A stretch of DNA of 64,000 nt, taken from Chlorops oryzae (taxonomy: Eukaryota; Arthropoda; Insecta; Diptera; Chloropidae). A model generated the notes under the pieces. That model saw only the letters and a list, made by a program, of their open reading frames with translations, searched no databases and was not told where the DNA came from. The position numbers and the translations under genes were made by a program. Positions 44,421 through 55,513 of this stretch are shown here, piece after piece (positions within the stretch are counted from its first letter, which is position 1; each line of letters opens with the position of its first letter). Location of the stretch: positions 99,517,090 to 99,581,089 of the forward strand of contig CM035806.1 in assembly GCA_020466095.1 (NCBI GenBank), written 5' to 3'.

Positions 44421-44699
44421 GATTCTCGTGCAGCAAATTCATTTTATGAATGCTCAAGAAAATTGAACTGTGGACCTCCTCGTTGACCATGTCTATAGAA
44501 TGACAGTGGTGACGCAGGGGTCAATTTGCCCCGCATTTACTGCAGGGCAGTGAACCCAGTTTGCACACCACGGCACATCTTAGGACATGTATTAGAAAAA
44601 GTGGACAGGTCCCGAATATTAGCAGCGTACTGTGCACAGCATTCTGTGTGCTATGCACGTGTTCGAGCGCCTCCTGTACACAGTTCCGGCTGGGTATCT

Positions 44700-45210
44700 C
44701 CCACCATTTCTCTCTCGCTCTCTACTTTTCTCCCTTTCTCCCTTTTCTCCCCCTTTTCACCACTTTTCGATTTTTTTTTTGCCTGACGATGTAGTGTCCT
44801 TTTTTCGTTCGAATGACATCGAAAAGTGGGCTTAGCACGTCTAAACTTTAAGCCGACGATATGTAGTATTATGGACCTCCGTTGACGTCGGCTTTGCAAA
44901 TTCAACAATTTGCCTATTCAAAGAACTTTTGTCACTTGCTTTCGAAATTACTTATTACACTTATTACGAATTACGAATGACAGACGCACAAAAATAAACA
45001 GCGGTCAAAAACAGAAATATCGTGGTGAAAAAGTTTATCGAAAACAGTTACAAACGATTTGCATGCGTGAATTTCTACGCCACAAACGTTATAAAGACCA
45101 CTGTGCAGCGTCATCAATTATAGTATTTAAAGTAAGCATTCAATGATGACAGTGCGTTTTCCAAATCAAGGTGTGCCAATCTTTTGTTGGTATGGATATA
45201 CATAGGTATC
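44700..45210. other. No gene recognised
   Basis: Overlapping frames of 67-86 codons at 44526-44908 follow a CT-rich run and are not recognisable. The 78-codon Lys/Arg-rich frame at 44910-45146 matches nothing I know. Confidence 0.4.
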
Positions 45211-45212
45211 CA

Positions 45213-45690
45213 CAGCGGCGGATTAGAGTGTAATGAGGCCCGGGGCTTATATAGTGATGGGGCCGCCCGATTCTCTATTTGGAGCAGTTTTTTAAAATAA
45301 GGAATAATTGCTAAAGTCAAGATGAGTTATTAGTACAATATAAATTCTTTCAAAGGAATGAACAATAAGTTAAACAATTTATTGAATTTAATTTTTTATT
45401 TCAATAATTTTTAAACTTTAAAGCGTTTTTACTCGAAAAAATTTTTTAAAAAAATTTTGATGATACAGTCAAACTTCCGTATAGTGAACGTCTATACAAT
45501 GAAGTTCTCCCTACTATGAAATAATTTAAAACGCACAGCTTTTTCGCTTCCACTTTCAGTGTACGTGCTAATAATTTCTGTAAAATGAAATTTCTATATA
45601 ACGAAGTGATTTTCTGGTCCCGTGCGACTTCATTATAAGGAAGTTCGACTGTATTTTATTTGGACGCTCGGGGCCCGTTGCCAGTTGAGG
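45213..45690. mobile_element. Probable hAT-type repeat (CAGCGGCGGATTAGAG end), interrupted
   Basis: The left end CAGCGGCGGATTAGAG is hAT-like, followed by a G/C-rich segment (GGCCCGGGGC) and a right part with GGGGCCCGTTGCC, as in 'grey' MITEs of the 4810 and 56127 type. No matching right end found. It contains the pogo-like MITE at 45466. Confidence 0.4.
45466..45651. mobile_element. Pogo-like MITE (CAGTCAAACTTCC)
   Basis: Ends CAGTCAAACTTCCGTATA and, reversed, CAGTCGAACTTCCTTATA (16 of 18 alike) with TA on both sides. Interior 'TATAACGAAG' repeats are characteristic of Tigger/pogo MITEs. 186 bp. Confidence 0.82.
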
Positions 45691-45695
45691 CTCGG

Positions 45696-45995
45696 CAGTG
45701 GCGTGTCTAGAGAAATACTGCTTTGATAGTGCTTATATTTTCCACAGTGGTATATTGAACAATTATAAGACATTAACCCAAAAATTTTTTTTGGGGGGAG
45801 GGGGGTTAGAGGAAGTTTAGAGAGTTATGGACCAAAAACCAAAAAAATCCGAAAAATTTATGGCGTCCGATTTGGATGAAAATTTATATATAGAATAAGC
45901 GAAAAATGCTAAGAATTTTGGCGTCAAAATTTTTTTCAAGAAACCGATTACAACTAGTCTAGTTAGGGTCTAGTTCCAAACTGGTCCAGAAAGGA
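45696..45995. mobile_element. Half of the foldback hAT found at 55514
   Basis: CAGTGGCGTGTCTAGAGAAA and the next 280 bases follow the left arm of the 55514-56046 element almost base for base, then stop at about GGTCCAGAAAGGACC. The right arm is absent. Confidence 0.8.
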
Positions 45996-46087
45996 CCGTG
46001 CCGGTACAATCATGTCGATGTTCGTACGGCTGTACAATGCATTTGTTAAATGTTAAGCGGAATATAAAAAACTAAGGTTCTGTTTTA

Positions 46088-46248
46088 CGGTGTACTCTCT
46101 CTTAGCGGACACCTACGGAACCGAAAAATATGTCCGCTTAAGAGGAAACTATTGGAGAAGGACCAGGAGCACTAGAGCATTCCCAAAAATCGACCGATTA
46201 AGAGGGGTGTCGGCTTAAGAGGGGTGTCTGCAAGGAAAGCGTACACTG
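46088..46248. mobile_element. Pogo-like MITE (CGGTGTAC / CAGTGTAC)
   Basis: Ends CGGTGTACTCTCTCTTAG and, reversed, CAGTGTACGCTTTCCTTG with TA on both sides (46086-46087 and 46249-46250). Interior repeats CTTAAGAGGGGTGTC and CTTAAGCGGAC, as expected for pogo-like subterminal repeats. Confidence 0.7.
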
Positions 46249-47311
46249 TACATATTATGTTTTCATATAATTTTTTGTTGATGATTAGTGCAAGAAAAAA
46301 TTCTTTAAAGACACAAAAAAAGGACACTAAAAAAAGAAAAATATCCTAAAAATATACAAATAATACCATTAAGAAAGGGTGTAAAAAGAAGTAAAAAATA
46401 GGTCACGTAGTTTGGACACGTTCCCTAAGTTATCATCATGTAAAGAGTCTCAATCGCCATGAAAACTATGTCCTATAAATCAGGTATATGTAGGTATTTA
46501 TCACACACAGAAAAATATGACCTCATAAAATCGAAAAGATTTCTTCTTGAGTCATTTTTAGAGCAAGGGGTAAGAAAGGGAATGAAAACGAAGTAATTTT
46601 TAAAAAGAAATCTGTTTAAATTTTATATGAAAATCTTATTAAAAATATTTAAATAGGTTTCTTCTTAATTTCTCATACACTTCATATAAAATACAAATAA
46701 ATTGAGAGGAATAATACTAAGTTTCATAGGTCCCCTTGTATCAAAGTTCTGGTACCTTTTCCTGTAAACAGCACTAGTCTTTAACTGGTGCAAGCCCTGC
46801 AGGAAATGACAGTAATGAATCTATACTCTTTTTATACTGTCCGCGTTAACAGTCGGTACTACTGACCAATTATACCCTTCGCAATGCAAACCGCTATGGA
46901 CAATAAACATTGCTTGTCATTGCAAAACCACCAATAGTGGAGACAACCAGTAGACATGCTATTGACGAGGGAACCATTATGATGGCATTTATTTTAGTAC
47001 GTCAATAGCAAGAGCCATTCGTGTGCCTATGGTGGGCTCAATGCGTTGAGTGCTTGCCTATTTAAAGTAAATAATAGTTTAAAAACCAAGAAAGTTTTCA
47101 GGAAAAATATTTATGGCAATAAATTAAAATTTTTTCAATCCAAGACATGATTTTTTGAAAGACTTTTATGCATATAATTTGCTTTTTCATCCCTGAGCGT
47201 AGGAATTGTTTTATTTTAAATTATCTTTAAATTAGTTTTCACAACCGAAAGAATGGATAAAATTATTTTTATACATCAAATATTACCCGCTTTTTCACAT
47301 TTTCATCTGCC

Positions 47312-47400
47312 TTCGCTGTGGTTTGAAACGGGAACCTTCAGATTGCTGGGCGAGAACGCTTGCTCTATGCTATTGAGGCCTCTGAGATGTGTTCAGGAAA
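47312..47400 (-). other. tRNA-like module 5
   Basis: Minus-strand CAATAGCATAGAGCAAGCG (A-box-like) and CCCGTTTCAAACCACAG (B-box-like), then GCGAAGGCAGATGAAAA. Weaker than modules 2 to 4. Confidence 0.4.
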
Positions 47401-47406
47401 TATGTT

Positions 47407-48165
47407 TATGCTATATTCTCACTAGGCCGGGTTAGGGTTATCGGCGAAACCCAGGGTTTCAAATGTCAAAACGCATATAAAAAAAAAATCATCTAACCCG
47501 AAAATAAACCCCGGGTTAACATTTAACTCTGAGGTTAGCGCAGAGTTGCATTAGAAAATTTCAGTTACATTTGCTAACACCGAATACAAAAACCGGGTTT
47601 ATATTTAATACGGCACTGACAGGGAAACTTTCCCGTGCAGCAAATGAGAGGTGAAGGATGTGTTTGGATATGTTATTTTTGATCACAGGTCTGGGAACAT
47701 TTTGTGATGCCGCTTTCATCATTAGCTCCATTAATCTATTTTGGTTCCTGCGGTTATTGCAATGGTCTTCTAATATTATTGCTTCCAATATTCCTTTGGC
47801 TTTTTCAGCTTCTTTAAACATTTCTAATAAAGCAAATTCCATTTTTATTTGCAATTTCTCGATAATATAGTATATCAGATATACCTTGCGCGTTTTTTAT
47901 ATTTCAAACTCCCCAGCCGGACATTATCGCATGCATGTAATGAAAACAGCGGCCATCTTTTAACAAACTTCATTAACAGTTAGGATTAGTAATGCGAGTA
48001 GCCGCAGTATGAATTTTCACCACTTCGGAAGTAGTGCAGAAGTAGTCAACTTTCCGGCTGGGTCATATGACGTTAGTAAACCCTAACTCGCTTGAAGCTG
48101 ATATAGACGCTTTGAGTTAAAGTATCGGGTTAAGAACTTAACCCCTATAGTGAGAACATAGCATA
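47407..48165. mobile_element. Element with TATGCTATRTTCTCACTA ends
   Basis: Left end TATGCTATATTCTCACTA and right end, reversed, TATGCTATGTTCTCACTA (17 of 18). GGGTTAAC-rich subterminal repeats lie inside each end. A 97-codon minus frame at 47561-47854 (EMFKEAEKAKGILEAI...) is Glu/Lys-rich and could be a decayed transposase N-terminus, but I cannot assign it. It hosts the 151-bp insert at 47912. Confidence 0.65.
47912..48062. mobile_element. Short CCCAGCCGGA-ended element
   Basis: Ends CCCAGCCGGA (10 bp) and TC on both sides (47910-47911 and 48063-48064). 151 bp with no module. Same ends as 43634-44694. Confidence 0.72.
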
Positions 48166-48394
48166 AAAATGAATGAAATCTAGCTGTAGAAACCTCATTG
48201 ATTGTTTCTATCGCATTGACTGCAGCAAAAACTAACAAAAATTAAATATACAGACTTCTTGTTGACATGGTCGACAGCGATGAACTATACCTATTGACTC
48301 ATTGTAGACATTGGGACATGTGCCGATAGGCTTCCTGCAGGGATTTTACCCAATTGCATACAAAAGTACTAGAATAGTTCTGGTGCATACTGTA

Positions 48395-49099
48395 CAGTGT
48401 TGCCGTTTTGTGTACTTTAGTACGCATTGCGTACTTTTTCAATCACCTGAGTACTTTTTATGTACCAAAATATTTTTGGTCGATTTGCGTACTATTTCGA
48501 TCAACTCCCCATTAGAGTTGCAGGACTATCGATTTCAGTTTTTCTTTGATTGTTAACGGTTAAAATTAGAAACTGGGCGAACGATCAGCTCGATTCTGAA
48601 TATTCCCGGGGAATTTACTTTTCTCGACAGTAAACTTCATCTTATTTAAATATGTGGGAAGAAAATTGATAGGGAATGGGTATTTGACCCATACTCATAA
48701 TTTTTCTTACCCTATCGATTTAAAAAAGGAGAATTTTAGTCTCGAGAAATGTAAATTCCCCCGGCAAATCGTTCCCCGGAAATATTCAGAATTGGGCTGT
48801 ATTTCTTGCATTCCTCTTTGTTTCTCTTTATGATTTTTTACTGATGTTTGATGTTGCTCGTTAAACCGAGTGCAGAAAAAAAAATTTATCCCATTTTCCT
48901 CGTCATATAAAGTATTCAATAGAACGAGTTTGAATGCTCGTTAAATGCGAGCCTCGCTAAATCGAACGCTCGTTAAATTATTTTTAATAAGTTTATACTC
49001 AAAACTAGTCTTTTAGTCTAGTCTTTGACTTTGCGTACTTTTTCTATAAAAAAGGTCCGTTTTGTGTACTTTTTCATCAGTTTTTTTTTGGCAACACTG
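48395..49099. mobile_element. hAT element (CAGTGTTGCC), perfect 8-bp duplication
   Basis: Inverted ends CAGTGTTGCC and an exact duplication ATACTGTA (48387-48394 and 49100-49107). The subterminal regions are full of TTTTGTGTACTTT/GCGTAC repeats on both sides, a typical transposase-binding layout. The 705 bp include a nested foldback at 48592-48795. No transposase. The neighbouring TTCCTGCAGGG and ACAGAAT show it inserted next to an older element. Confidence 0.9.
48592..48795. mobile_element. Foldback insert inside the 48395 hAT
   Basis: Left arm ATTCTGAATATTCCCGGGG.. and right arm, reversed, ATTCTGAATATTTCCGGGG.. are complementary over about 60 bp with small gaps. The target duplication is not clear. 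A later AACGAG/CTCGTTAAA-rich segment (48850-48985) may be part of another decayed element. Confidence 0.6.
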
Positions 49100-49107
49100 A
49101 TACTGTA

Positions 49108-50284
49108 CTAGTACTTTCCTATACAGATGTCACACTGATTTCCTACAGAATTTTTTATGGACAGAAGTATGTACATATATGTATGTATATATGAGTGTGT
49201 GTCATCTGGACAATCAGCGTGTTCTTCACGAAAGTTGAAAGCTTTTATCTTCGAGCACCCAAATTCTCAGACAATACAGAGCACAAAGGCATAGTTTAGA
49301 AACAAAACATTTCGGGAGTTTTGTTATTTAATTGCGTATGTATGTATGTGTACGTATGTATTCGCGATGGAAATCGAGCAATGAGCTAAATTTTTCTCTT
49401 CTTTTTACCGCCTTTGTTGCTGTGAGCACTCTTTTTAAAATTGAATTAAAAATTCAGCAGGCATTTCATATGTGTTCTACTTCTTTTGTTTTCTCCCCTA
49501 CATATCCGATAGATAAAAAACATGAAAAAAAAATAAAATAAACTGCTCGCACATTCTCCCTGTAGTTTTGTGAAATGTGACAAAGAACGAAACTTGCCAT
49601 CTTTCGATCTTGTTTTCACTCTATATGCTTTTTTCTTAACGCTGTTCGTCGGTTCGCCGGTGCGTCTGTTCGTCTGTTCATCCGTTCACAGTTCTCTTCG
49701 TAATTAATTGGTAATTGTGCACACCCATCATCACCGTCATGGACAGTCATGGATAGTTTGCTTTGATTTCATTTAGATACATACCCAGCTAGGGCAGCAA
49801 TCATATCATCATCAACAATGGATGAGTGGATGGATCTGGCGATACGGTCGGACGGAAACTTAATTGTTCATTTTGTGTGCGTATTCACGACTACCGATGC
49901 GACTTAATTCCAAATGATGAGGAATGTAAATTAACAATCAATTAATAAAAATTTTCCTCACATACATATATTGATAGAAATTTATCCGCTCTTTTTATTT
50001 GAGACGGAGTTTCTACTTTATTCAGCTTCATTTCGTGCAATGTTTTGAATAATTTTTTTTTTTAACCCTTTGCAGACAGCCTTTATTCGGTGTTTATTCT
50101 CAAATCATGTTTTATTTTATTTATTTTTTTTTTTTTGTAGCTGCTTTGCAAAATAAGGTACTTGATATAAATAAGGTCTATCTAATTTGAAACACTCATA
50201 TCATGATAAATAAATTGAAAAAGGTGATTAATAAAAGCAAGGCTTTCGCTAAATAAGAAACTGGTATATAAGAAAAACCCCTCT
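49108..50284. other. Possible host non-coding DNA
   Basis: Contains a GTAT microsatellite at 49335-49360, TCGTCTGTTCGTC-type repeats near 49650-49685 and a T tract. Apart from that it is free of recognised repeats. No gene recognised. Confidence 0.35.
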
Positions 50285-50288
50285 TTAA

Positions 50289-51013
50289 GGGGACCTTCTG
50301 GTCTAGAGCACGAAAATTTAGGGTATTTTCATGATTTTTTTTCGGTATTAAGCCAAATAAAAAACGATTTTCTAAGTATGCAGGCTTATTATATTCTTTA
50401 TTGACAAAAAATAAAAAATGTTTTTGTAATTTTTTTTTTTTTTTGGTATTTTAAAAATGGCGTTGAAGTGGACCCTCTTTGAAAAAGTACCTCCGTGGTG
50501 TGAAAGATTTTGGCAGTTCTGGTAATCGAAAAAAAAAACAAAAATATGTTATTAATCAGAATGAATGCGGCTATGGCAGGAACTAGAATAAAAAAAATTT
50601 TTTTTAATTGACAAAATGGCGCAATTTTTTATTTCAACCATCAAAAACTCCCCTTTTTTTGAACATTTTTTTGATGAAAAAATATGAAGTTCTTAAAATA
50701 AAAATTCGATTCTAGTTCGGGCCATAGCCATTGATGTTATGAATAATATATAAAAATTCCAGACAAATCGGTTCGATGGTTTTTTTGTTTTCATTCACAC
50801 CAGGTCAAAAAAAGTAGTTTTGAGATAAACGCGTTCAAAGTTGCTTTGATCAAGCGCGCTGCCTGCTGTCTCTACCTACTAAAACGGCTGTAGCAAAGAA
50901 AATATTGTCAATATCTTCACGAAACTTTGCCAGCATATTCTTAAAAGTCTATTCTTCCGAAATATATAAAAAAAAAAATCAATTTTCAAAAAATTCTAGA
51001 CCAGAAGGTCCCC
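50289..51013 (+). mobile_element. TTAA-flanked MITE, family 1, copy C
   Basis: GGGGACCTTCTGGTCTAGA ends, TTAA on both sides (50285-50288 and 51014-51017). 725 bp, same orientation as copies A and B. It lies in a stretch whose two sides both contain TTATATAAGAAA repeats, perhaps another decayed element. Confidence 0.88.
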
Positions 51014-51017
51014 TTAA

Positions 51018-52494
51018 GAAACTGTTTACCAAAACCAAAAACTCTTTTTGTATGGAAAAATTTTTTATATAAGAAACTTGGTTTTATCAAACACCCACAT
51101 TTAACCCCCCTATTTTCAAATATCGATAGTTTATATGAGAGAAAATTTTCTTATAAATGTTTTTTTTTTAATAGGAAAGAATTTTCTTATAAACGGGTTC
51201 TTATATAAGAAAAAACCGGATAAAAGAATGCAACTTCTTAAAAAAATCGACTTTCTTATATAGCGAAACTACGGTGCTCGTCTTTTTCCTTATGCCACAA
51301 TGAATTTGTCAGATTATTGATATATACCAGGGACGTCAACCGGGTGGAAAATTTGCCCGATTCGGTTCGGCGGTTCGAACCGTGTTTGAACTTTTGGATT
51401 GGTCGTCAAACTCTTATTTTCTCACAAAATGCCCTCAAAACGGGGGACTCGGGGGGAAAATTACCTATGCCATAACTTTCCTTTGGCAGCCTATTTAAAA
51501 AAGGAGCCTAGTTTTCGAGATAACGTTATTTCCCGAGAAAGCAGAATCGAGCTCGAAATGAAGATAAATGTAGCTCCTTTTTTTTTTAGAGAAAAATCGA
51601 GTCTTCGCATATGAATTTACATATGTTCGGAAATTTTATATATACATATAAAATCCTATAAGAAATATTTTGAAGCTTCAAAATAAATATTTGCAAAGTT
51701 TATGCACGTGTTTAGAGAATGGTCGGAAAGATAGAAAATCCGCCTGAATGAAAATGAATCAATTGAATAATACGAGTATATTTTGCTAAGCTAAATAATC
51801 TGAATATTCCCCATGAAGGTAAGGGAAGTAAAGGCCGCAGGAATTTCGAACATTTTTAAGCAAATATCATAACGTTGTTTCTTTTTTTTTTTTTTGACCC
51901 TAAGAATACTTCCTTTTTCTGCGGAAAAATTTATGGCGAAAAAATTCCTAGCGAATATTCATTTGGAAAATGGATGTATTTTAAGTTGGATCGTTTTGTT
52001 CGACGAAAACAAAAAATTAAAAATGCCCTAGTGAAATAAGATTCTACCATTTTTTTTTTTTGGAGAAAGAATGCCCAGGGAACCATTGGTCAAAGCCGAA
52101 TTTTTTTCTTCCGCTTTTCAAAACGAAGGTCCATCTTAAATATGCCTAAAAGCATGTTACAAATTATTGAAATTTCTACCTAATCGAAAAAGTTTTTAAA
52201 TTGCATTTTTCTTATGTTGATTCTTAGCATAATTTTAGGCATGAGAAATAATAAAATTTTACTTGAAAAATCATCATAAATTGGCCATTTTAAGATAGTT
52301 ATTAAAGAAAATATAAAATTTTTTCAATGGCTTAAGTTTTATGGGACGTTAAAGTGATTGTTTCTCTGCTTTTTGAGATGTTTTCACCAACAATGATGAC
52401 AAAAAAAAAGTCGAATATGGCATGAAAAACCATTGTTTGTAAAAGCGGAAGGTTAAAATTCACATTTGACCTATAGTTTCTTCGGCAAAATTAT
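51018..52494. other. No gene seen; TTATATAAGAAA repeats
   Basis: Several TCTTATATAAGAAA-type units between 51065 and 51265 (also at 50250-50275). The rest is AT-rich and unassigned. Confidence 0.4.
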
Positions 52495-53233
52495 TGGGGT
52501 CTTCTCATTGAGCAGCTATTTTTTTCGACTTTTTTTTTTTTTTGCATTTATTTATAGCTTGGGTAGTTGTGAATATGCCCCTAAAAGGATTTTTTGAAAT
52601 TCGAAATAGTTTAGAGGATATAGCCTTCTTTGTCGAGCAAGATCTGCGCTAAAACGAGTAATTTTTGCGTTGCTTCAAACTTTAAACGCGTTTATCTCGA
52701 AACCACGTTTTTTGAACTGGCGGCCATGATATCTCCAGTTCAACTGAACCGATTTTCATGAAACAAAGTGGAATCGACGCAGAATTGTCACCATTCTCGG
52801 GTGAACCTCGACCATAATTTAAAAAAATTTTTTACAATTTTTTTTTTTACACAAAACTACAAAAAAAAAGCCCGAAATTGAAATTTTTTTTTGAATGGCC
52901 GCCATTTTGTCAAAAAAAATCACAAAATTATGCTTGAGGTTCACCCGAGAATTACATCTATATTGATTATAGCCCCGTTTTTTTTTTCCATTTCGGACGC
53001 TCCGGAGACCCGGAATCGTGGCCGCCGTGACGGCACCTTTTTTTTCACCACCAACTTTGAAGTCTCATTACTTTTTGAACAGCCCACGTATCTAGGCAAA
53101 AAATTTTTTTTTATTTACTTTGAACCTTTTGTAATACAATAAAAAAAAAAAGTTTTCAATTATTCTTTGCGTTTTCAAATAAGAATTTTTTTAAAAAGGG
53201 TCCAAAAAACGGGTTTTCAATGAGAAGACCCCC
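52495..53233 (-). mobile_element. TTAA-flanked MITE, family 2, copy 2
   Basis: Right end GGGGGTCTTCTCATTGA (reversed) followed by TTAA at 53234-53237. The left end TTGGGGTCTTCTCATTGAG has lost the exact TTAA (TTAT is present). Interior closely matches copy 1 (38040) in the opposite orientation. Confidence 0.85.
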
Positions 53234-53237
53234 TTAA

Positions 53238-53945
53238 TGTATATAATTAACACTAGACCTGTTCATATAAATCGCGGGCCGGCGGTGCACCACGGTTTGC
53301 CGTGATTATTAACCATAAGAACGATAAAAAAGGAGAATCCTCTGCCTCACACAAAATAATAAAAATGTAACAATTAAAAAAGTTGTTGTTTTGCGGGCTC
53401 TAGAGATACATAACATACATATATGTATGTACGTTTTTAGAATAAAAACTCACTTTCGATTAAAGTCTCAAATACGCTCATTTGACCATTATGGTGTTAA
53501 AAAGTTAATATGATTATTTAAAAAAAAAAATTAGCCATACGTTTTAAAAACGAATGATTTTTTTGCGAACCGATTTCATGCTTTCATGCTAAGCTCTCCC
53601 CGATCGATTAATGGATCTCTGTTGCAATGGTGACGTTACTATACTGCATGTGATTCGATGACATTGACGGGTTCCTGGAAGCAAACAAAGCATGATCCCT
53701 TTTGTTCGATTCTTCATTCATTGTGTTTGTTCAATTTTTGTTTTTTTTTTCTTATGGGACTTCTTCGTTCCCATTAAATATTTTTTTTTTTGAGGTATTG
53801 GTGAAAACGGCTTTTAACTGGTAGGACTTCCTATGATGGAAAAAGTATTCCCTTAACTGTAGAAAAGTTTTTTTTGTTTTGTCAATTAGAAAAAATTCTG
53901 TATTTCTTCAAAAACCATCCGACTGTCATATGCATATATTGAATA

Positions 53946-53976
<31 letters not shown>

Positions 53977-55379
53977 GTGTGGCTATGCCGAAATGATTGA
54001 ACTCTAAAATCCCACCATATGTTTTCGAAGTTATCATACGCATCAAAAAATAATAAATTATAAAAAAAAAGAATTAATAAAAAAGAATTTAATGAGCTTT
54101 ACTTTATATACCATAAATCATGTTGCAATCAACTGATGCCTGATTTTGGCTGGCCGCCACATCCTGATATAGGAGAGAAATTTAATTAAGGCTTCTCAAT
54201 ATATCATTGTACAAGAGATGTGTACGGAATATGCTTTGCGATTGGTAGGTAGCTGATGAATTTTAAGAACTACTCGTCACTTTTCTGCGTATTTCGATAT
54301 TCTGTCGATTGATCTTTCCGAAATGAATGACTGTGCGCTCTTTCGAAGGGAAGCAAAAAACAAAAAAAAACAAAAAAGAACAAAAAGAAACAGAAGTTTT
54401 TCTGTCTAAAAGTCAGTGACAAGTTTCCTTTCTAAAGCATTTTTGTCGCTTTGCATTGTTCTCCTTTTGAAGGAGGTTGCAAAGGAGAGTTTAAAACAAA
54501 AAAATATATCTTATACACATTGGCGAATAAATATCTCTATATAGGTACCTACCATTGCGTGAATACTGTAAATATATTGCCACGTAGCAACGTGCAGAAA
54601 TATATGTGCGCACATATTTCTTTCAATTCCTCGGGTTTTTTGATTCCTCTGAAAAAGCTTTTGGAATCCACCGGCAACAATGAAGAAAAAAAAAAATTTG
54701 CATAATTGAATTTGGAAAATTTATGAATTGAATTAAAACACAAGAAGTGCTACACAAAATGCAAGATATGAAGTTAAACTCCGTAAATATAAATTCGATA
54801 ATAGGTACCATACACTAGATAACATGGGTAGAGATACTGCCTAACAAACAAACCTTAAAAATGAAGAGTGTTCAAATATGAAACAATTATCCAGTTTACT
54901 TAAAGAACGAGTTTTTGTTGTTAGCAGGGAATCGGTACTCATCGAGTTAAGGACAAAAGTGACAGCGGCTTTTTCGGTTATTGAAAAATAAATCTTGCGC
55001 TGATACGCGCGCCTGCCTGTTATTTTTCGGTGATTGTCACACATACCAAAAATAAGTAGCTCGAAAAAATGTCTACGTGATTTGAGTTTCAAAAGCTTGA
55101 GCAACGTTATTTGAGCAGTTCAAAAAAACCTGAAATAGTCCCAATGCAGGCATTTTATGTACCTATTGAGATTTAGAAAAAATTTGCGTTTTATAGAGCC
55201 CAATTCGTCTTATTGAGCGAAAAGGAATTATATTTTACAATTTGAAGCAGACCCAATTTCTTCCCTTTAAATAAAGGTATCATAATGGTATGAATGGGAG
55301 AACTTTCATTTTCAAGGGCTTATTGGAGCATTAATATTTTTCGAAAAGTTCAGATATAATAGAATTTTTTGGTATTTTA
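53238..55379. other. No gene seen
   Basis: T tract of about 28 at 53949-53976, CAAAAAA repeats near 54356-54390. Frames of 62-87 codons are not recognisable. Confidence 0.4.
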
Positions 55380-55495
55380 ATAACAGACCCTAGTGAGAAC
55401 TTTTCACTAATATTTTCGCCAGTCTTTATACCGAACTTCGTTAAGATAGCTTATTTCCTTTTATAAGAAAACTATTTACAGACGGACATATGACA
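55380..55495 (-). mobile_element. mini-me-like fragment
   Basis: AACAGACCCTAGTGAGA, ACCGAACTTCGTTAAGATAG, and TTTACAGACGGACATATG follow the reversed mini-me core, with the microsatellite reduced to one unit. Confidence 0.55.
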
Positions 55496-55513
55496 AATGA
55501 TTATACAGGGTGT

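Larger units (their letters stand above)
43827..44547. mobile_element. CCCTGCAGTAA-ended element with two tRNA-like modules
   Basis: Ends CCCTGCAGTAATT and, reversed, CCCTGCAGTAAAT, with CA on both sides (43825-43826 and 44548-44549). Near the left end are repeats of TCACTAGTGAC. The element carries tRNA-like modules on both strands (44036-44115 plus, 44340-44420 minus) separated by about 230 bp. Non-coding. Confidence 0.75.
43634..44694. mobile_element. CCCAGCCGG-ended element with nested insert
   Basis: Inverted ends CCCAGCCGG (9 bp), TA on both sides (43632-43633 and 44695-44696). It encloses the CCCTGCAG element at 43827-44547, leaving about 340 bp of its own. The same ends occur at 47912-48062. 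Confidence 0.6.
46795..48342 (+). mobile_element. Candidate CCCTGCAGGAA-ended element with tRNA-like module
   Basis: The left end CCCTGCAGGAAATGACAG has a counterpart TTCCTGCAGGG ending at 48342, but the flanks (AG and AT) do not agree, so the right boundary is a guess. The first 470 bp match 22404-21300 in reverse. It includes the tRNA-like module at 47312-47400 and the nested TIR element at 47407-48165. Confidence 0.45.

Noticed and set aside
45213..45690. Complete hAT element with matched ends
   Set aside because: Only the left end is recognisable; no right inverted end or duplication could be found.
47561..47854. 97-codon minus frame as Harbinger or Myb/SANT-like protein
   Set aside because: Glu/Lys-rich helix-like text, but no motif that lets me assign it.
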